A program made the translations under genes and the position numbers. This document shows positions 9,769 through 17,880 of a DNA stretch of 64,000 nucleotides, in pieces. Below the pieces are notes generated by a model. That model had not been told where the DNA came from, did no database searches, and saw nothing but the letters and a program-made list of their open reading frames with translations. This DNA comes from JACKII01 sp965222315 (lineage in GTDB: Bacteria > Pseudomonadota > Alphaproteobacteria > Bin95): contig OZ244951.1 of assembly GCA_965222315.1 (NCBI GenBank), positions 1,178,001 through 1,242,000 of the forward strand, in the 5' to 3' direction. Numbering within the stretch: the first letter of the stretch is position 1; the number at the start of each line of letters is the position of its first letter.

Positions 9769-10206
9769 TTAATTGACGACCGTAACGGGTACGGTGGCGT
9801 TCATGACCAAATTGACGGTGGCGCTGCCGAAAATGCGCTTTGCGAACCCGCCTTCAGACGACCGGCAGACGACAATCTGCGTTGCGCTTTCTTCTTCCGA
9901 GAGACGTATCAATGTGTCCGCCACATCGCCGTGCCGCACGAGCCCGCGCGCTTTCATGCCGTCGCCCGTCAGCGCGGCGACAGCTGGGTCGATAATGCGT
10001 TCTTTCGCCGTCGAAATTTCTTCCTCTCGCCGTTTGTGGCGCTGGGCGTTTTCTTCCGGGGTCTGAAATGAATAGGGCGACCATTCGATGACGTAGGCGA
10101 CCAGTAGTTCGCAATCACCGATCATGGTCGCCAAATTCTTGGCGAAGGAAAGGGCGCGTTCGCCGGACCCCCTCCCGTCCAAGCCAACGAGGATTTTTGT
10201 TGTCAT
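9769..10206 (-). CDS. Universal stress protein, UspA family
   Basis: This 145-aa cytosolic protein has a single Usp domain. The N-terminus KILVGLDGRGSGERALSFAKNLA matches the beta1/alpha1 region, and the C-terminal SSEGGFAKRIFGSATVNLVM is a version of the ATP-binding glycine loop. The ATG at 10206 is chosen because AAGGG lies eight bases upstream and the domain begins right after it; earlier in-frame starts (10227, 10260) add unrelated residues. It precedes the AGCS symporter by 11 bases. Usp genes next to transporters often encode stand-alone nucleotide-binding partners, so a regulatory role for this one is possible but unproven. The upstream 220 bp are comparatively AT-rich, as expected for its promoter, though no clear -35/-10 pair stands out. 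Confidence 0.9.
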   Translation of the reverse strand: MTTKILVGLDGRGSGERALSFAKNLATMIGDCELLVAYVIEWSPYSFQTPEENAQRHKRREEEISTAKERIIDPAVAALTGDGMKARGLVRHGDVADTLIRLSEEESATQIVVCRSSEGGFAKRIFGSATVNLVMNATVPVTVVN

Positions 10207-10429
10207 ACCGTGCCCTTTCGTGCGCATGACTCTCCTTAATTGGAAAGTGACACCAAGCACTCTAGGGTGCGAATTTTCAAAGGTCGATCAATATTCGCAG
10301 GATAAGTATTGAAAATGTAAAATTATCAGGTGCTGAATAGGCTGTTGATGATTGAGGTTTGGGCAGTTGCTCAGGATTGGACCTTTGATTGCATATCGCC
10401 GTAGCAGTCCACCTGTATTCACCTACGGC

Positions 10430-11296
10430 CTAACGGTACCGCGCCACAGCTTCCAGCGCCCGGTCGCGCGCCGCCGTGTCACCGTCAGCGTGGACCGGCT
10501 GCATGACGACCGTGGTCGCGCCGGCGTCGAAGTGCTCGCGCATGCGGGCATGGACGGCCGCCTCGTCACCCCAGACCACCATGGCGTCCATGAACCGGTC
10601 AGAACCGTCGCCTGAGATTTCGTCTTGGGAAAAGCCCAGCCGCAGCCAGTTGTTGCAATAGTTCGGCAGCGCCATGTAGCGCTTCAACTCGTTGCGGGCC
10701 AAGGCGCGGGCCGTTGCCGGGTCGCTCTCCAGGCAAAATTTCTGCTCGACCACCAGAGCCTTGTCCTGACCCATCTTCTGCTTGGCCATGGCGGTATGTT
10801 CGGGCGTGACGTTGTAGGGCAGGGCGGCGTCGGCTTTCTCCGCCGCCAGGTCCAGCATGCGGGGGCCGAGCGCGGCGATGGCGACCGGCCATTCCGGTTC
10901 GCCGTCCTGGCGGCCTGCTTCCATCCCGTCGAGGTAGGTGCGCATGGTGGCGACCGGCTTGCCATACTCATGCTTGCGCAGCCCTTCCACCATCGGGACG
11001 TGGCTGACGCCGAGGCCCGCGATATAGCGCCCGCCATACATGTCGTTCAGCGAGCGCCGCGCCGCGCCTGCCGTGAACGGGTCGCGCGCGTAGATGTTGG
11101 CGATGGAAGAGCCGACCTTGATCGTTGACGAATTCGCCAGCAGGTACGCGCCGGTCGCGATGCTCTCGTAGTAGCGGCTTTCCGGGTACCAGTAGGAACC
11201 GAAGCCGAGCGCCTCCATCTTCTGGATCAATTCCGCCATTTGCGGTGGGGTAAGCTTGTCCGAAGAGTACCAGATGCCGAGTTTGCCGAGGTTCAT
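10430..11296 (-). CDS. LLM-class oxidoreductase, probable F420-dependent (TIGR03620-like)
   Basis: This 288-aa protein of the luciferase-like monooxygenase fold starts LGKLGIWYSSDKLTPPQMAE and continues with ALGFGSYWYPESRYYES and IKVGSSIANIYARDPF. This pattern resembles the MSMEG_4141-type family annotated as probable F420-dependent oxidoreductases. GGRYIAGLGVSHVPMVEGLR forms the central part of the barrel. Cofactor choice (F420 or FMN) cannot be decided by reading alone. It is the last gene of a minus-strand run: CoA-transferase, unknown 202-aa protein, then this gene, with gaps of about 30 bases. A role in oxidising or reducing a CoA-linked or small organic substrate is an inference from this neighbourhood. 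Confidence 0.85.
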   Translation of the reverse strand: MNLGKLGIWYSSDKLTPPQMAELIQKMEALGFGSYWYPESRYYESIATGAYLLANSSTIKVGSSIANIYARDPFTAGAARRSLNDMYGGRYIAGLGVSHVPMVEGLRKHEYGKPVATMRTYLDGMEAGRQDGEPEWPVAIAALGPRMLDLAAEKADAALPYNVTPEHTAMAKQKMGQDKALVVEQKFCLESDPATARALARNELKRYMALPNYCNNWLRLGFSQDEISGDGSDRFMDAMVVWGDEAAVHARMREHFDAGATTVVMQPVHADGDTAARDRALEAVARYR

Positions 11297-11327
11297 AAGA
11301 AGAATGTCTCCGGTTGTGTTCGGCCGC

Positions 11328-11936
11328 CTATGTGTCGGGCCCTGTATCAGGTGCGGTCAGCTTCTCGAAACCATACTGCACCAATAGCATCGCCAAGCTT
11401 ACGCCCAGGGCGGGCACACCTGTGACCCCGGCAAGCAGTCCGGCGACCGGTAGCAGATTGGCGGCGCTGATGGCCAGCTCGGTCTCCCTGGACTTCTTTT
11501 CGTAGTACAGATCGACGAAGCTGCGCGCCTCTTCCTTCGTGACTTTGCCGTAGAGCCAGTTGCCCAAAACGTACATCAGCCCGGCTTCCTGCACGATGCC
11601 GAGCAGGCTGTCTTTATCCATGCCTGCGTCGGTGCGGACCTTCTCCAGCAACTGATACTCGGGCGTCTTCTCCTTCGCCGGGTCATTCAGCTTGTCCACG
11701 TCCCAATACCAGGCTTTGGATGCACCCAGATTGCCGGAATAATCCTCCTGTTCTTCCGGCACGGCGAAGGGGCGTTTCACCACGATGCCCGAGAGGCGGA
11801 CCAGCCGCATCCGGCTTTCCTCATCCGGCGAGAAGAAGAGCTGCTCCAGCTCCACGCCGTATTCATCCATCGCCAGCGCACGGAGGTCTGCCAGCGCGGC
11901 CTCGGCTTCTTGCAGGGTTAAGGTGTGATCGGTCAT
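11328..11936 (-). CDS. Protein of unknown function with hydrophobic C-terminal segment
   Basis: I do not recognise this 202-aa protein. The first two thirds are acidic and probably helical (TLQEAEAALADLRALAMDEY, later KAWYWDVDKLNDPAKEKTPE). The end carries a hydrophobic stretch, ANLLPVAGLLAGVTGVPALGVSLAMLLVQYGF, that could form two membrane-contacting helices or a helical hairpin. There is no signal peptide. It lies between a CoA-transferase gene and an LLM oxidoreductase gene with gaps of 34 and 31 bases, so it is probably co-transcribed with them. Amino acid composition and phasing look like real coding sequence. A helper or membrane tether for its neighbours is possible but only a guess. 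Confidence 0.75.
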   Translation of the reverse strand: MTDHTLTLQEAEAALADLRALAMDEYGVELEQLFFSPDEESRMRLVRLSGIVVKRPFAVPEEQEDYSGNLGASKAWYWDVDKLNDPAKEKTPEYQLLEKVRTDAGMDKDSLLGIVQEAGLMYVLGNWLYGKVTKEEARSFVDLYYEKKSRETELAISAANLLPVAGLLAGVTGVPALGVSLAMLLVQYGFEKLTAPDTGPDT

Positions 11937-11970
11937 CGGGCTATTCCTCTCTGGAGGTCTTGTCCGGCGC

Positions 11971-13218
11971 CTAGCCGAACGCGCCGTCCCGTTTCAACGC
12001 GGCGGCCTCGTCTTCGCTGAAACCGAGTTCCGCCAGCACCTCCGCATTGTGCTCGCCGAGGCCGGGCGGCATGGCGGGCGGGCGCTTCTCCACACCGGTC
12101 AGCCAGAAGGGGCTGGAGAGAGTAAGATCTGCGCCGGCCGCCTGCGGTTCCGGGTGAGGCACGATCGTGCCGCTCTCGCGCATCTGCGCGTCGGTTGCCA
12201 CATCGTCAACCGTGCCGATCTCGCCGAAGGTGAAGCGGTGTTCGGTCAGGATCGCCTTCCACTCGGCCCAGGGTTTGGTTTTGAACACCGCATCGAAGGC
12301 GTCGATCAATTCGCGGGAGTGCGGCTTGCGGCTCTCCACCGTCTCGAAGCGGGGGTCGTCCGCCAGATGGTCCAGGCCAACCGCACGCACCACCTGCTTG
12401 AAGCGGTCAGGCTTGGTGATCATAACCAGGTGGAACCAGCGGCCGTCGGCACAGGCATAGAGGTTGTGCATCGGGTTGTCGGCTTCCTCCCTGGGCGGGC
12501 GGCCCTCGACCTTTGCGCCGCAAAGGGCAGCCTGGGTCCAGATCGCGTTCCACCAGAGGCCATTTGCCATAAGGTTCGTGGCGCACTCGCCGCCCTTGCC
12601 CGTGCGCTCCCGTCGGTAGAGGGCCATCATGATCGCCGCTACCATGCTAATGGCGGTCGGGTGGTCGCCCATACCGGGTAGGGAGCGGGCGGGTGCGCTG
12701 TCGGGCGAGGGCTTGACCAGGTCCATCAGGCCAGTGCGCGCCCAGAGCGCCGTCGAGTCGAAGCCGGTGCGGTCGGCCTCCGGCCCGCTCTCGCCATAGG
12801 CGGTGACGCTGGCGTAAATCAGGCGAGGGTACAGATCCTTGAAGTCCTCGTATCGGACCTTAAGCCGCTCGCGGGCGGGGAAGGGCGCGTTGGTGACGAA
12901 CACGTCCGCGCCCTCCAGCATCTTGTGGAGGACCTTGCGGCCTGCCTCGATCTTCAGGTCCAACGTGATCGCCCGCTTGGAGCGGTTATCGACGATGTAG
13001 TTGTAGGGGTATTCGCTATAGGGCACCCGCATCGCCGGATCGTCCCGGCGATAGGGCTCTCCCGACGGCGGTTCGATCTTGATCACATCCGCGCCGAAGT
13101 CGGCGAGTACGGTGGCAGCGACCGGGGCGGCGATGAAACTGGCGCAGTCGATAACTTTCAGGCCAGCAAGGGGAAGGTCTTGGAGCATGGCGGTATTCAG
13201 GCATTCCTTTGGGTTCAT
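11971..13218 (-). CDS. Class III CoA-transferase (CaiB/BaiF family)
   Basis: This 415-aa protein has the family III CoA-transferase hallmarks: LAGLKVIDCASFIAAPVAA at the start, LADFGADVIKIEPPSGEPYR, RSKRAITLDLK and RLKVRYEDFKDLYPRLIYAS. GMGDHPTA contains the Asp that forms the acyl-aspartyl intermediate in this family. Such enzymes move CoA between carboxylic acids in catabolism. The ATG at 13188 (MLQDLPLAG) is an equally plausible start, because the conserved domain begins there; neither start has a strong ribosome-binding site. It heads the run that continues into the unknown 202-aa protein and the LLM oxidoreductase. The acid pair used cannot be read from the sequence. Confidence 0.92.
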   Translation of the reverse strand: MNPKECLNTAMLQDLPLAGLKVIDCASFIAAPVAATVLADFGADVIKIEPPSGEPYRRDDPAMRVPYSEYPYNYIVDNRSKRAITLDLKIEAGRKVLHKMLEGADVFVTNAPFPARERLKVRYEDFKDLYPRLIYASVTAYGESGPEADRTGFDSTALWARTGLMDLVKPSPDSAPARSLPGMGDHPTAISMVAAIMMALYRRERTGKGGECATNLMANGLWWNAIWTQAALCGAKVEGRPPREEADNPMHNLYACADGRWFHLVMITKPDRFKQVVRAVGLDHLADDPRFETVESRKPHSRELIDAFDAVFKTKPWAEWKAILTEHRFTFGEIGTVDDVATDAQMRESGTIVPHPEPQAAGADLTLSSPFWLTGVEKRPPAMPPGLGEHNAEVLAELGFSEDEAAALKRDGAFG

Positions 13219-13277
13219 TGCCTGAAAGCCTAACCCCTGGCACTGTCCAAGGGTAGTGCCGTCTCATCCCGCAGGGG

Positions 13278-13451
13278 TTAGTCGATCACATTGCCGGTGA
13301 CATCGAATGGAGCCGCGAGCACATCGCCGGCGACTGGAACGACCCGCACGACGTCGGCGGTGATGTGAAACGGCGCAGCAACAATGTCGGTGGCCGTGCT
13401 GCATCCGGCGAGGCCCAGGCCGAGGAACGCGGCCAGAATCAATTTTCGCAT
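13278..13451 (-). CDS. Small putative lipoprotein (57 aa)
   Basis: This short gene encodes MRKLILAAFLGLGLAGCSTA and 37 further residues. It has a basic N-terminus, a hydrophobic core and a lipobox LAGC with Cys17, so the mature protein would be a 41-residue lipoprotein, probably exposed to the periplasm. A strong ribosome-binding site (TAGGAG) sits six bases before the ATG. The mature part holds an internal repeat: AAPFHITADVVR and AAPFDVTGNVID, separated by a Val/Pro-rich turn. It lies alone between a CoA-transferase gene and a VPxPA-CTERM gene. The overlapping 70-aa frame on the same strand has an Arg/His/Cys-rich composition and is a shadow. Function unknown. Confidence 0.8.
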   Translation of the reverse strand: MRKLILAAFLGLGLAGCSTATDIVAAPFHITADVVRVVPVAGDVLAAPFDVTGNVID

Positions 13452-13539
13452 CGCGAACTCCTACGGCAGCACGCATTGAATCATTTATTCAGATTCTGAA
13501 CGCTATGTGCAATTCCCGCAAGAGGGTTGCCCGTCCCGG

Positions 13540-14187
13540 CTAAGCGGGCCGCTGGTGCCGGACCCTCAACGCCACAAGCCCGGCGAGTCCCGACAACAGC
13601 AGCGGCAAAGCCGGTGCGACTGGGATTTCGCTCGGTGGTGCGTCTTCGAAAGCAACTTCGGCGAGGCCGGTGTATGACGTGGAGCTTTGAGTGGCTTTTA
13701 CGTTGAACGACACAAGGAATACGCCGTTGACCCCGCGGCCAAAATCAAAGTACTGGCCCGTTGCGGTGTCTGGTGCCAAAGCCACATCTGTAAATTTGAT
13801 GATAGTATCAAACAGGTAATCAGACAATGTTAGGTCGAACAAAACGGGTTCGTACCCGGAATTTGCTGCAATGATATTTGAGCGGTGATTCCAGATGACG
13901 ATTCCATACAGAGTCGGTTGTGAGTTAAGGATCCACGTGATGAATTCGCTGGTTGGGCTGCTGCCATCAGTCGTCCAATGATTGCCCTGCGCGTAGTCGG
14001 CATGAGCGTCCGCAGCCGTGAAATTCGCTGGCAGGCCCGAGCCATTGATTGTGTTCTCGGCAACGTAACTGGCGCTGAATTCGCTTGAAGCGTTTGCAGC
14101 ATCTGGTGAGATCAGCGCGGCGTTGGCGGTCTGTGCGGCCAGCATGCCGACAGCGGCGAGACCAAGGGTTTTCAAAATCTTCATCAT
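13540..14187 (-). CDS. Exported protein with VPxPA/PEP-CTERM-like sorting tail
   Basis: This 215-aa protein begins with a signal peptide (MMKILKTLGLAAVGMLAAQ, TANAA cleavage region). Its middle part looks like a discoidin or F5/8C-like beta-sandwich (SASYVAENTINGSGLPANF, then GIVIWNHRSN). The C-terminus, IPVAPALPLLLSGLAGLVAL then RVRHQR, has the short motif / hydrophobic helix / basic end of a PEP-CTERM-type sorting signal in the alphaproteobacterial VPxPA style. Proteins of this type are thought to be processed by an exosortase and displayed or released. No exosortase gene is in the window. A strong GGGAGGGA ribosome-binding site supports the start at 14187. Ligand and role are unknown. Confidence 0.82.
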   Translation of the reverse strand: MMKILKTLGLAAVGMLAAQTANAALISPDAANASSEFSASYVAENTINGSGLPANFTAADAHADYAQGNHWTTDGSSPTSEFITWILNSQPTLYGIVIWNHRSNIIAANSGYEPVLFDLTLSDYLFDTIIKFTDVALAPDTATGQYFDFGRGVNGVFLVSFNVKATQSSTSYTGLAEVAFEDAPPSEIPVAPALPLLLSGLAGLVALRVRHQRPA

Positions 14188-14263
14188 TGTTTGTCCCTCC
14201 CGATCAAAAGCTTACAATGGTATTGTGTGACGCCAACCTTTGGTTGTCATCAGGAAATCAGTA

Positions 14264-15286
14264 TTAAGCCCGGCGGCGTTTGGGGAAAGCACGCCACCGG
14301 CCACCCTCATAGTCGAACAGTGCGCAGCGCCGCATGACTGCCCAGTGCTTGCGGGGGCTCCAGAACCAGGCGTGGTTTGGGCGGTTGCGCTGGCGGGCGA
14401 TGAAGTCGTGCGCCGCGGCGAGCTTGCCCACCGGAATGCGCGGGTCATGATGGTGAGCCGTGTGGTTCATGATCGGGCCGGGTATCAGCCATTGCCATAT
14501 GCCGGACGAGCGCAGCATGGCGGAGCCTTCGAACTGGTGGAACTCCCGCCGCCACGCGCCGGCATCCCGGAACCAGGGAATACGCGGATGCGTGTGGTTG
14601 AAATAGACCACGAAGCCGATAGCCCAGCTTACCACCAAGAATGGCGCAACTACGGTCGCCGCCAGGTCCAGCGACAGGCCCAGCGGATCGATCTCCGCCT
14701 CACTCAGATGCGCCAACAGCACGGCCAGCGTCAGCAGCGCCGGAAAGCCCAGCGGTAAGGCCAGGTCGCCCAGGCCGCGCCGCCGCACATGCCTGGGCAT
14801 CCGGCTTAACGGCAAGATCAGCTTCGGCGCCCACAGCCGGGCAATATAGTAGAGCGGAAAACCCACAGTGGTCGGATGCCGGAACACCCGTTCCGCCAGC
14901 CGCCGCCAGCGCGGCAGACGCGGGAACTCCTGCCAGGAAAGCGGCACCCAGACATAGTCGCGCCCCGCCAGGTTGGTGAATTGGTGATGCACGCCGTTGT
15001 GGAAATACGCCCAAAGTGAAAAATTGTGCCATGCCGGCAGGAAGGCCAGCCGTCCGACCACGGCGTTCACGATCCGGTTCCTGGTAAAGCTGCCATGGCA
15101 GGCGTCATGGGCGATGACGAACAGCCGGGCGGCGCTCAACGCCGCCGCCAACCCGCCGATCGCCGTCACCCAGAGGCTGTCGAAGGCGATAATGGCGATA
15201 ACCGCCAGGGTATAGACCGTTGCGACCAGCCCGAACCGGGCCAGCGGCACGGTCAGGCCCTTCTCGTAGAAGGCGTCGCAGCGCAT
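14264..15286 (-). CDS. Membrane fatty acid desaturase
   Basis: This 340-aa integral membrane protein has the three His boxes of the membrane-bound di-iron desaturase/hydroxylase superfamily: HDACH (60-64), HNGVHH (96-101) and HTAHHHD in the last third. An extra conserved NHTHPRIPWF lies before the third box. Hydrophobic segments between the boxes fit the usual four-helix topology with the boxes facing the cytoplasm. It probably introduces a double bond into acyl lipids using O2 and an electron donor. Position and substrate specificity cannot be read from the sequence; carotenoid ketolase/hydroxylase relatives are an alternative. It starts 11 bases after the stop of the thiolase gene, so the two may be co-transcribed. 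Confidence 0.88.
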   Translation of the reverse strand: MRCDAFYEKGLTVPLARFGLVATVYTLAVIAIIAFDSLWVTAIGGLAAALSAARLFVIAHDACHGSFTRNRIVNAVVGRLAFLPAWHNFSLWAYFHNGVHHQFTNLAGRDYVWVPLSWQEFPRLPRWRRLAERVFRHPTTVGFPLYYIARLWAPKLILPLSRMPRHVRRRGLGDLALPLGFPALLTLAVLLAHLSEAEIDPLGLSLDLAATVVAPFLVVSWAIGFVVYFNHTHPRIPWFRDAGAWRREFHQFEGSAMLRSSGIWQWLIPGPIMNHTAHHHDPRIPVGKLAAAHDFIARQRNRPNHAWFWSPRKHWAVMRRCALFDYEGGRWRAFPKRRRA

Positions 15287-15296
15287 CGGAGGTTTC

Positions 15297-16832
15297 CTAT
15301 GCAGGAATGAAGGTGTTCAGACCGTCTTTGCTGGCAACCCGGCCTTTTGCTCCCAGGAAGTCCCGGGATTCCATCTCCGCCAGCAAGGCCGGGTCGCTCG
15401 GCGGGTTGGCAATGAAGCGGCTGCCGTCGTCCAAACGGCCATACAATATACCATAGCTGGGGCCTTTCCGGTCATGAATAACCGCATAGGTCTCGATCTC
15501 CGCCGTGCCTTCGGCGTGTTCGACCACATTCGGGCCTTTGGCGGCGTCGATTTCGGCCTGGTAGGTCTTCGGGTCTTTCGGTGCGAACGGCTTTGCCGGC
15601 GGCTCGGTCGAGTAGATGCCGACCGCCTGCTTGGTCACGTAGTTGCCGTTGGCCGTCACCATGCCCTTGGCGCCCGGCTGGGAGCGGACCTTGTTCATCA
15701 TCTCCGCAATCGAGTGGGTTACGTAATTGTTCCCCGGTCCGCCAAAGTACGGCAGGCCGCCGGTGACGGTCAGGCCGCGCGGGTCGTCCTCCGCAATGCC
15801 CTGCTCGGCGCAGCAGATTTCCACCGCGCTTGGGAAGCAGGAATAGAGGTCGAGGAAGGCCATGTCGTCGGCGGTACACTCCGCCATGTCGAACGCCTCC
15901 CGCGCCGCGATGCGCATGGCGGGCGAGGTGTAGAAGTTGATGCGGTCGCTCAAGAACCAATGGTCGTAGGTATCGGCGCAGCCGTGCAGGTAGACCCACT
16001 TCTCCTCTGGGATGCCCATTTCCCTGGCCTTCGCGACGCTGGTCAGGATGACGGCGGCGGCCTGGTCGATGAAGGCGTTGGAGTTCATCAGCTTCGGATA
16101 GGGGAAGCCGATATAGGGGTTCTTCTCGGTCACGGTCGCCAACTGCTCCGCCGTGAAGCCATCGCGCCGGTCGGCCAGCGGGTTCTCCTTGGCGACCTCG
16201 GCGAAGCCCTCGAACAGCCTGCCCATGGCCATCATATGCTCCGGGATTGAGCGGCCGCGGGCGCCGCGGATGGCGTTCTCGATCATCGGATAGGCGAAGA
16301 TCGCGCCCGCCATGCGGTGCCGGTCTTCCATGTCGTTCCAGCCGCGGGTATCGACGCCCAGCACTTCCGGCTCGCCGCCGGGATCTTCGTTCCAATCGAG
16401 TTGTAGGCCCGCGCGTTGCGCCGCCTTCTGGGTGCCCAGAGCCTCGCCGCCGGTGACGATGGCCGCCTGCATCTCACCCCGCGTGATCGCCTCCGAGAAG
16501 CGGCTGATCAAGTACTGGGGCATATTTCCGCCAGGGTGAGTGTAGTATTTCCGCGCGATCTGGTCTGCACCCAGGCGGGCGCAAAGAGACTTTGGAGGAT
16601 GCTTGGAACCGCCGAAGGGCGAGGTGAAGCGCCAACTCGTGTCCGAGAACGAGCGCAGCAGCGCCATGGTGTCGAGCGATTCGAGCAGTTTCTGGCCGGG
16701 GCCCGCGTCGTTGGCGGCATTGCGGCAGGCCTCCGCCGTCAGGCTCAACGGGTCCAGTGCCTTCGCCGGGTCCGGTTCGCGCTGGGTGACCTGGCCGGAG
16801 CCGACGAGAACGGGAATGCGGGATTCGTCCAT
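15297..16832 (-). CDS. Thiolase-like acetyl-CoA acetyltransferase (with extra C-terminal domain)
   Basis: This 511-aa protein resembles the thiolase-like group usually annotated as acetyl-CoA acetyltransferase. It opens RIPVLVGSGQVTQRE, carries NMPQYLISRFSEAITRG and AAIVTGGEAL in the first half, and DLYSCFPSAVEICCAE, GGLPYFGGPGNNYVTHSIA and MVTANGNYVTKQAVGIYS in the second. The last 100 or so residues match the additional C-terminal domain of thiolase-like proteins. The classical N-terminal nucleophile motif CxG is not obvious at the usual place; GGEAL replaces it. Activity may therefore differ from a standard thiolase, as in SCP2-like relatives. An 11/12 inverted repeat lies 40-71 bp upstream of the start, and the desaturase follows 11 bases downstream. 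Confidence 0.85.
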   Translation of the reverse strand: MDESRIPVLVGSGQVTQREPDPAKALDPLSLTAEACRNAANDAGPGQKLLESLDTMALLRSFSDTSWRFTSPFGGSKHPPKSLCARLGADQIARKYYTHPGGNMPQYLISRFSEAITRGEMQAAIVTGGEALGTQKAAQRAGLQLDWNEDPGGEPEVLGVDTRGWNDMEDRHRMAGAIFAYPMIENAIRGARGRSIPEHMMAMGRLFEGFAEVAKENPLADRRDGFTAEQLATVTEKNPYIGFPYPKLMNSNAFIDQAAAVILTSVAKAREMGIPEEKWVYLHGCADTYDHWFLSDRINFYTSPAMRIAAREAFDMAECTADDMAFLDLYSCFPSAVEICCAEQGIAEDDPRGLTVTGGLPYFGGPGNNYVTHSIAEMMNKVRSQPGAKGMVTANGNYVTKQAVGIYSTEPPAKPFAPKDPKTYQAEIDAAKGPNVVEHAEGTAEIETYAVIHDRKGPSYGILYGRLDDGSRFIANPPSDPALLAEMESRDFLGAKGRVASKDGLNTFIPA

Positions 16833-16871
16833 GGATGAGGCTTCCTCAAGAATTGGTTTGCGCCACTATAC

Positions 16872-16903
16872 AAACCTGCCTGTGGATACCAACAGGCCGG
16901 TTT
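16872..16903. promoter_or_regulatory. Inverted repeat upstream of thiolase gene, possible operator
   Basis: Arms AAACCTGCCTGT (16872-16883) and ACAGGCCGGTTT (16892-16903) pair at 11 of 12 positions around an 8-base spacer. The repeat ends 40 bp upstream of the thiolase ATG. It could be a repressor site or an mRNA hairpin; no regulator gene lies next to it. Confidence 0.4.
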
Positions 16904-17035
16904 GGATCAGCTTGTGACAAGGGTGGGGCAAAACCGGTCGGGCGCCTGCTACTTGCTCTCTTCGAATGTCGGGAGTGCTGCCCGCCACACCGTTGCCGCC
17001 ACCCTTGGTGCCGGCAACAGCGTCAGCATAAGCCG

Positions 17036-17815
17036 CTAGGTCTTGTTGCGCCGGCTGCCGGTCGGTGTCGGCTTCACAAGTCCGCCCAATTGCGCATGCA
17101 ATATCTTGCGGGGGACTTCCTCAACCCCGCCTCGCGCCAACTGCCCCAGTGCGAAAGGACCGTAGGAGATGCGGATCAGGCGGGTCACGTGATAGCCCAT
17201 CCACTGCATCACCCGCCGGATTTCCCGGTTCTTGCCCTCGCGGATGGAGACGGTAAGCCAAGCGTTGCTGCCTTTCTGCTCGTCCAGGGTCGCCTGGATA
17301 GGGCCGTATTTGACACCCTCCACCTCCGGACCCTCGGCCAAGGCTTCCAGCTTGGCCGGATCCACCATGCCGTGCACCCGCACCCGGTATTTCCGGATCC
17401 AGCCGCGGCTCGGCAGTTCCAACTCCCGCGCCAGGCCCCCGTCATTGGTCAGCAGCAGCAGGCCCTCGCTCGTCAGGTCGAGCCGCCCGATGCTCATCAC
17501 CCGCGGCATGTCCGGCGGCAGGCGCTCCCATACCGTCGGGCGCTGTTGCGGGTCTTTGGCCGTCGTCACCAGGCCGGCGGGCTTGTGATAGCGCCAGAGC
17601 CGGGCGGCTTCCGGTTGGGGGACGGGTTTGCCATCCACCAGAACCCGGTCCGCCGGGGTCACGTTGAAGGCGGCGCTCTTCAGCAGTTTGCCATTGACGG
17701 AGACGCGGCCGTTCTTGATCAGCCGCTCCGCATCGCGGCGGGAGCACATACCGGCTCTCGCAAGGCGCTTGGCAATGCGTTCTCCGGCTGGTGCTTCTGT
17801 AGCGGCATCGTTCAT
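17036..17815 (-). CDS. rluB: 23S rRNA pseudouridine synthase, RluB/RsuA family
   Basis: This 259-aa protein has an N-terminal S4 RNA-binding domain (RIAKRLARAGMCSRRDAERL, INGR-type loop NGRVSVNGKLL) followed by an RsuA/RluB catalytic domain. The catalytic Asp lies in GRLDLTSEGLLLLTNDG, and IREGKNREIRRVMQWMGYHV is the family's C-terminal signature. By length and motif it fits RluB/RluE/RsuA-type synthases, most likely RluB, which modifies helix 89 of 23S rRNA. The members are hard to tell apart by eye, so the symbol is provisional. It starts 56 bp downstream of a 54-aa membrane protein gene on the same strand. Confidence 0.88.
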   Translation of the reverse strand: MNDAATEAPAGERIAKRLARAGMCSRRDAERLIKNGRVSVNGKLLKSAAFNVTPADRVLVDGKPVPQPEAARLWRYHKPAGLVTTAKDPQQRPTVWERLPPDMPRVMSIGRLDLTSEGLLLLTNDGGLARELELPSRGWIRKYRVRVHGMVDPAKLEALAEGPEVEGVKYGPIQATLDEQKGSNAWLTVSIREGKNREIRRVMQWMGYHVTRLIRISYGPFALGQLARGGVEEVPRKILHAQLGGLVKPTPTGSRRNKT

Positions 17816-17840
17816 ATGGTTTCGGCCTTCGGTCGAGGGA

Positions 17841-17880
17841 TTCAGATAAAGGGGAGTCAGATGAAAGGGGTTCAGATGAA
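17841..17880. repeat. Tandem 15-bp repeat, 2.7 copies
   Basis: Three successive units start at 17841 (TTCAGATAAAGGGGA), 17856 (GTCAGATGAAAGGGG) and 17871 (TTCAGATGAA, partial). Read on the minus strand, each unit carries the codons for Phe-Ile-stop in the same phase as the end of the 54-aa gene. The repeat thus copies that gene's stop codon three times. Confidence 0.7.

Noticed and set aside
13264..13476. 70-aa minus-strand frame rich in Arg, His and Cys
   Set aside because: It overlaps the 57-aa lipoprotein gene in another frame and has no ribosome-binding site or family-like composition.
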